A stretch of DNA of 64,000 nucleotides from Treponema sp. OMZ 790 (GTDB taxonomy: Bacteria > Spirochaetota > Spirochaetia > Treponematales > Treponemataceae), in assembly GCF_024181285.1 (NCBI RefSeq), contig NZ_CP051201.1:1364001-1428000 (forward strand). Reading direction: 5' to 3'. Position 1 is the stretch's first letter, and each line of letters opens with the position of its first letter. The notes beneath the pieces were generated by a model. That model worked only from the letters and a program-made list of their open reading frames with translations, was not told the origin of the DNA and ran no database searches. The position numbers and the translations under genes are program-made. This document shows, in pieces, positions 60,873 through 64,000 of the stretch.

Positions 60873-63590
60873 TTAAACCATTCCCTGTAAATACCCCTTT
60901 AGTTTTTCGATACGGCGTAAAAACTCTGTAAGCTTTTCTTTTTCGCCTTCGATGACTTCGCTCGGAGCATTTTTGACAAAATTTTCGTTTTTGAGTTTTA
61001 AATCTATCTTTGAAGCATTTTGCTCATTTTTTTCAAGCTCTTTTTCAAACCTCTTTTTTAGCTGTTCGATATCGATTGAGTCTCCCGTTATCAAAAAGGC
61101 TTCAAAGCCTGCTCCCACTACACCGATTGAAGAGGCCGGTTTTTCATTAAGCGAAGAAATAAAGCTTAAGTCGGAAAGACCTGAAAGCATTTTAATTATT
61201 TCGGCATTTTCACGGGCGGCTTGGGCAGGAGAATTTTTTTCGATATAAAGAGAAACTTTCAGCTTAACTTGAGGGTCTATGCCGCATTCGGCGCGTAAGG
61301 CCCTGATGTTGCGGACTATTTCCTGCATGGTTCTAAAGCGGATGGAAGCGGCCTCGTCTATGCGCTCTTTTTTTTCTTCCGGGTAATCGGAGGTCATCAA
61401 AATCTCGGCACGGGCCAAGGCGCCTTCGGCACAATTTTTAGGCAGTTTGGAATAAATCTCTTCTGTAACAAAGGCCAAGAACGGATGAAGGAGGCGTAAG
61501 GATTCTTCCAAGACGGCAAGAAGCACCGAGGCTGCCCTATTCTTCTCTTTTTCGTCCCCGTATTTAAATGAAAGCTTGGTTCCTTCAACATACCAATCGC
61601 AAAAATTATTCCAAAAGAATTCGTAAACCTTTTGAGCCGCCTCATTGTAGCGGTAAAAATCAAGGCTTGCCCTTACGACTTGAGCTGCCTCGTTAAGCTC
61701 GTGATAGATCCAGCGGTCAAGTTCTTTTAAGCTTTCCCGGCTTACAGGCACAATAGTTCTTCCTGCAAGGTTTCCTAAAATATAACGCGAAGCATTCCAA
61801 ACCTTGTTTGCAAATTTCGAGCCGAGCTTAAAGCTTTCCATGTCGATTAAAAAATCCTGACTTTGGGAGCCGCACATAAAGGTAAGAGTAAACTTCATGG
61901 CATCAGCCCCATACTCTTCGATGGCTACGAGGGGATCAATTCCGTTCCCTAAGCTCTTACTCATCTTGCGGCCCTGTTTATCCCTAACCAAGCCGTGTAT
62001 AAAAATATCCTTAAACGGAGCCTTGCCCGTAAACTGTAAGGAAGCCATAATCATCCTGGCTACCCAAAAGAAGATTATATCGTGCCCCGTAACAAGGGCC
62101 GAGGTTGGGAAAAAGCGTTCGAGGTCTTCGGTTTTTTCTGGCCAGCCGAGGGTCGAAAAGGGCCAAAGCCAGCTTGAAAACCAGGTGTCTAGAACATCCT
62201 CATCCTGCCTTATATTTTTTGACTTACAGTGAGGACATTCGGTAATATCCGTGCGGCTTACTATTGTTTTGCCGCAGTCGGAACAGTACCAGACAGGAAT
62301 ACGGTGCCCCCACCAAAGCTGACGGGAAATACACCAGTCGCGGATATTGTTCATCCAGTGAGCATAAGTGTTCTCCCATTTTTGAGGATAAAAAACAACC
62401 TCGCCTTTTTTCCATGCGTCTAAGGCTTTTTCTGCCAAGGGCTGCATTTTTACAAACCATTGTTTTGAAACATAGGGCTCTATAGTTGTGTGACAGCGGT
62501 AGCAGCAGCCTACAGCGTGCTTTATTTTTTCTTCATTTTTAAAAAGCCCCAAGGCTTCCAAGTCTTCGATCACGGCCTTGCGCGCTTTTTCAGGTGAAAG
62601 GCCGCGGTATTTTTCGGGAACAGCCTCGTTCAAGGTTCCGTCGGGGTTTAAGATATTGAGAACCGGAAGATTATGTCTCCTGCCTACTTCCCAGTCATTG
62701 GGGTCATGGGCAGGAGTTATCTTTACGACACCTGTCCCGAATTCCCTGTCAACGTAAGAATCGGCAATAACAGGAATCCTTCTATTTGCGAGAGGAAGAA
62801 TTACTTCCTTTCCTATGATGGATGCATAACGCGGATCTTCAGGATGAACTGCGATGGCTGTATCTCCTAAAAGGGTTTCGGGACGGGTGGTCGCAATTTC
62901 GATTCTTGTTATTTTTTCTCCTTGCTCATTTTGTAAAACTGCCCCGTCAGCCAGTTCGTAATAAATATGGTACATGCCGCCCTTTCTCTCTTCATGTTCA
63001 ACCTCATCATCGGAAATTGCCGTACCGCATGAGGGGCACCAGTTTACAAGGTAGTTTCCCTGATAGATAAGCCCTTGCTCATAAAGAGAAACAAAGACCT
63101 CCCTTACAGCCTTGGAAAGCCCCTCATCTAGGGTAAAGCGTTCCCTGTCCCAGTCAACCGAAACGCCCATTTTTCTGAGCTGTTCCGTTATAATCGAGTG
63201 GTGCTCATTTTTAACTTCCCAAACTTTTTCTATGAAGGCTTCCCTTCCGAGATCGTGCCTCGTCTTGCCTTCAGCCTTTAGTTTTTTTTCTACAACGGAT
63301 TGGGTTGCGATACCTGCATGATCGGTTCCGGGAATCCAAAGAGTTTCATTCCCCTTCATGCGGTGATAGCGTACAATTACGTCCTGCAAGGTTTCATCGA
63401 GGGCATGGCCTACATGGAGAACGCCCGTAACATTGGGAGGCGGAATGACGACCGTAAAGGTGTTTTTGGTGTTTTTCTTTTTTACCGGGCTAAAGCACTT
63501 ATTTGCTTCCCAAAAAGAATAAATACGCTCTTCAAATTCTTTAGGATTATAAGATTTTTCCAATTCAATCGCCTGCAATTTTTCGCTCAT
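60873..63590 (-). CDS. valS: Valyl-tRNA synthetase
   Basis: 905 aa. Class I synthetase: PPNVTGVLHVGHAL (HIGH motif, about 50-63), CP1 editing domain (TTRPETLLGDTAIAVHP), RKMSKSLGNGIDP (KMSKS) and the C-terminal coiled coil (EQLKKRFEKELEKNEQNASKIDLKLKNENFV). Two CxxC pairs in WYCSDCGKT and ECPHCKSKN form a zinc knuckle. Normal length. Confidence 0.97.
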   Translation of the reverse strand: MSEKLQAIELEKSYNPKEFEERIYSFWEANKCFSPVKKKNTKNTFTVVIPPPNVTGVLHVGHALDETLQDVIVRYHRMKGNETLWIPGTDHAGIATQSVVEKKLKAEGKTRHDLGREAFIEKVWEVKNEHHSIITEQLRKMGVSVDWDRERFTLDEGLSKAVREVFVSLYEQGLIYQGNYLVNWCPSCGTAISDDEVEHEERKGGMYHIYYELADGAVLQNEQGEKITRIEIATTRPETLLGDTAIAVHPEDPRYASIIGKEVILPLANRRIPVIADSYVDREFGTGVVKITPAHDPNDWEVGRRHNLPVLNILNPDGTLNEAVPEKYRGLSPEKARKAVIEDLEALGLFKNEEKIKHAVGCCYRCHTTIEPYVSKQWFVKMQPLAEKALDAWKKGEVVFYPQKWENTYAHWMNNIRDWCISRQLWWGHRIPVWYCSDCGKTIVSRTDITECPHCKSKNIRQDEDVLDTWFSSWLWPFSTLGWPEKTEDLERFFPTSALVTGHDIIFFWVARMIMASLQFTGKAPFKDIFIHGLVRDKQGRKMSKSLGNGIDPLVAIEEYGADAMKFTLTFMCGSQSQDFLIDMESFKLGSKFANKVWNASRYILGNLAGRTIVPVSRESLKELDRWIYHELNEAAQVVRASLDFYRYNEAAQKVYEFFWNNFCDWYVEGTKLSFKYGDEKEKNRAASVLLAVLEESLRLLHPFLAFVTEEIYSKLPKNCAEGALARAEILMTSDYPEEKKERIDEAASIRFRTMQEIVRNIRALRAECGIDPQVKLKVSLYIEKNSPAQAARENAEIIKMLSGLSDLSFISSLNEKPASSIGVVGAGFEAFLITGDSIDIEQLKKRFEKELEKNEQNASKIDLKLKNENFVKNAPSEVIEGEKEKLTEFLRRIEKLKGYLQGMV

Positions 63591-63721
63591 TGTTTTCTCC
63601 GGTTATTTTTAAAATACGAGGAAGGATTATAATATTAAAGAGGGAAAATTTCAAGTAGGACTGATTAAGAGCCACGGAAGCAACCTCAGTTCTCCGAACG
63701 AGGCCGCCTCCCTCTAAAAGT

Positions 63722-64000
63722 TTAATCTTCCTTGGTTTTCAATACGGCTAAGAATGCTGACTGCGGGAGCTCGACATCTCCTATCATCTTCATGCGTTTT
63801 TTTCCTTCCTTTTGCTTTTCGAGGAGTTTGCGCTTTCGGGTAATATCTCCTCCGTAGCACTTGGCCAGAACGTCTTTACGCAGGGCAGAAATTGTTTCCC
63901 TCGCTATTATCTGGCTTCCTATAGCTCCCTGAATCGGAATCTTAAACTGTTGGCGCGGTATTTCGTCTTTAAGCTTTTCGCAGACAAGACGGGCCTTGTC
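63722..64000 (-). CDS. lepA: Elongation factor 4 (LepA), C-terminal end only
   Basis: Last ~92 codons visible; the gene runs off the right edge. Residues [46 protein letters not shown] and [17 protein letters not shown] are the unique LepA C-terminal domain. The stop TAA is at 63722-63724. Back-translocase/ribosome factor that rescues stalled ribosomes. Confidence 0.95.
   Translation of the reverse strand, partial: DKARLVCEKLKDEIPRQQFKIPIQGAIGSQIIARETISALRKDVLAKCYGGDITRKRKLLEKQKEGKKRMKMIGDVELPQSAFLAVLKTKED

Noticed and set aside
63651..63721. Terminator between lepA and valS
   Set aside because: GC-rich short inverted pieces are present, but no stable stem followed by a T-run could be drawn.

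Overview
The window reads as a chromosomal segment of an oral-type Treponema close to T. denticola. The evidence is the low-to-middling GC content, gene families that are largely or mainly spirochaetal (spiro-SPASM protein, a PnrA/TmpC purine-nucleoside lipoprotein, V-ATPase subunit E with its DUF2764 partner, archaeal-type PheT) and the gene layout. I see no prophage, insertion sequence or CRISPR array. It is mostly housekeeping DNA, with a few small accessory modules and many well-formed sigma70-type promoters. The species assignment is from memory of families and was not checked by a search.

Left part (1-17 kb). On the minus strand there is a GH57-like protein that has lost its catalytic Glu, then a divergent Rnf operon (transcribed C-D-G-E-A) preceded by a large membrane protein and a YuiD-like protein. 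RnfB is encoded alone about 8.4 kb away on the other strand, directly coupled to era. Between them lie an RluA-type pseudouridine synthase, a zinc/cadmium P-type ATPase with a His-rich N-terminus and its ArsR/SmtB repressor (perfect 20-bp palindromic operator), an orphan V-ATPase subunit E/DUF2764 pair closed by a terminator, a DUF1275 membrane protein and a small zincin-type protein. purH, purN and secA follow as a minus-strand group.

Middle (20-41 kb). A GntR/YtrA-type regulator (apparent ATC start, 24-bp palindromic operator) heads an ABC transporter operon. Next come an Rpn-type nuclease and a minus-strand operon: a 30-aa basic AURKAIP1/COX24-type protein, dxs, cdaA, cdaR (c-di-AMP) and acpS. 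Rex and an rRNA methyltransferase are on the plus strand. A long minus-strand gene string then runs from a small membrane protein and an SH3-like lipoprotein through a spiro-SPASM protein, a GT2 glycosyltransferase and an 875-aa SpsF-PseG-methyltransferase fusion into glpK, an iron alcohol dehydrogenase and ruvB. This is the best candidate here for an undescribed system: a spirochaetal glycan-building and glycan-transfer locus with overlapping reading frames.

Right part (39-64 kb). SlyD and a Gx-transporter-like protein, tRNA-Gly, a NADase-type glycan-binding-like secreted protein, archaeal-type pheT, a degenerate LytM/M23 protein, a beta-propeller-like membrane protein, cdd overlapping a convergent tRNA-Arg, two large envelope proteins, rpsD, tRNA-His/tRNA-Arg, small hypotheticals, the purine-nucleoside ABC system (tmpC/pnrA with ATPase and two permeases), RNase Z, a hicAB toxin-antitoxin pair, a histidine phosphatase, valS and the 3' end of lepA.

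Two regulatory themes recur. Several genes (rluA-like, DUF1275, slyD, cdd, rnz, hicA, perhaps secA) have a -10 box 5-10 nt from the start codon and no ribosome-binding site, which predicts leaderless transcripts. Multi-hairpin intercistronic arrays sit in three places, and two of them share a conserved ~39-nt palindrome.
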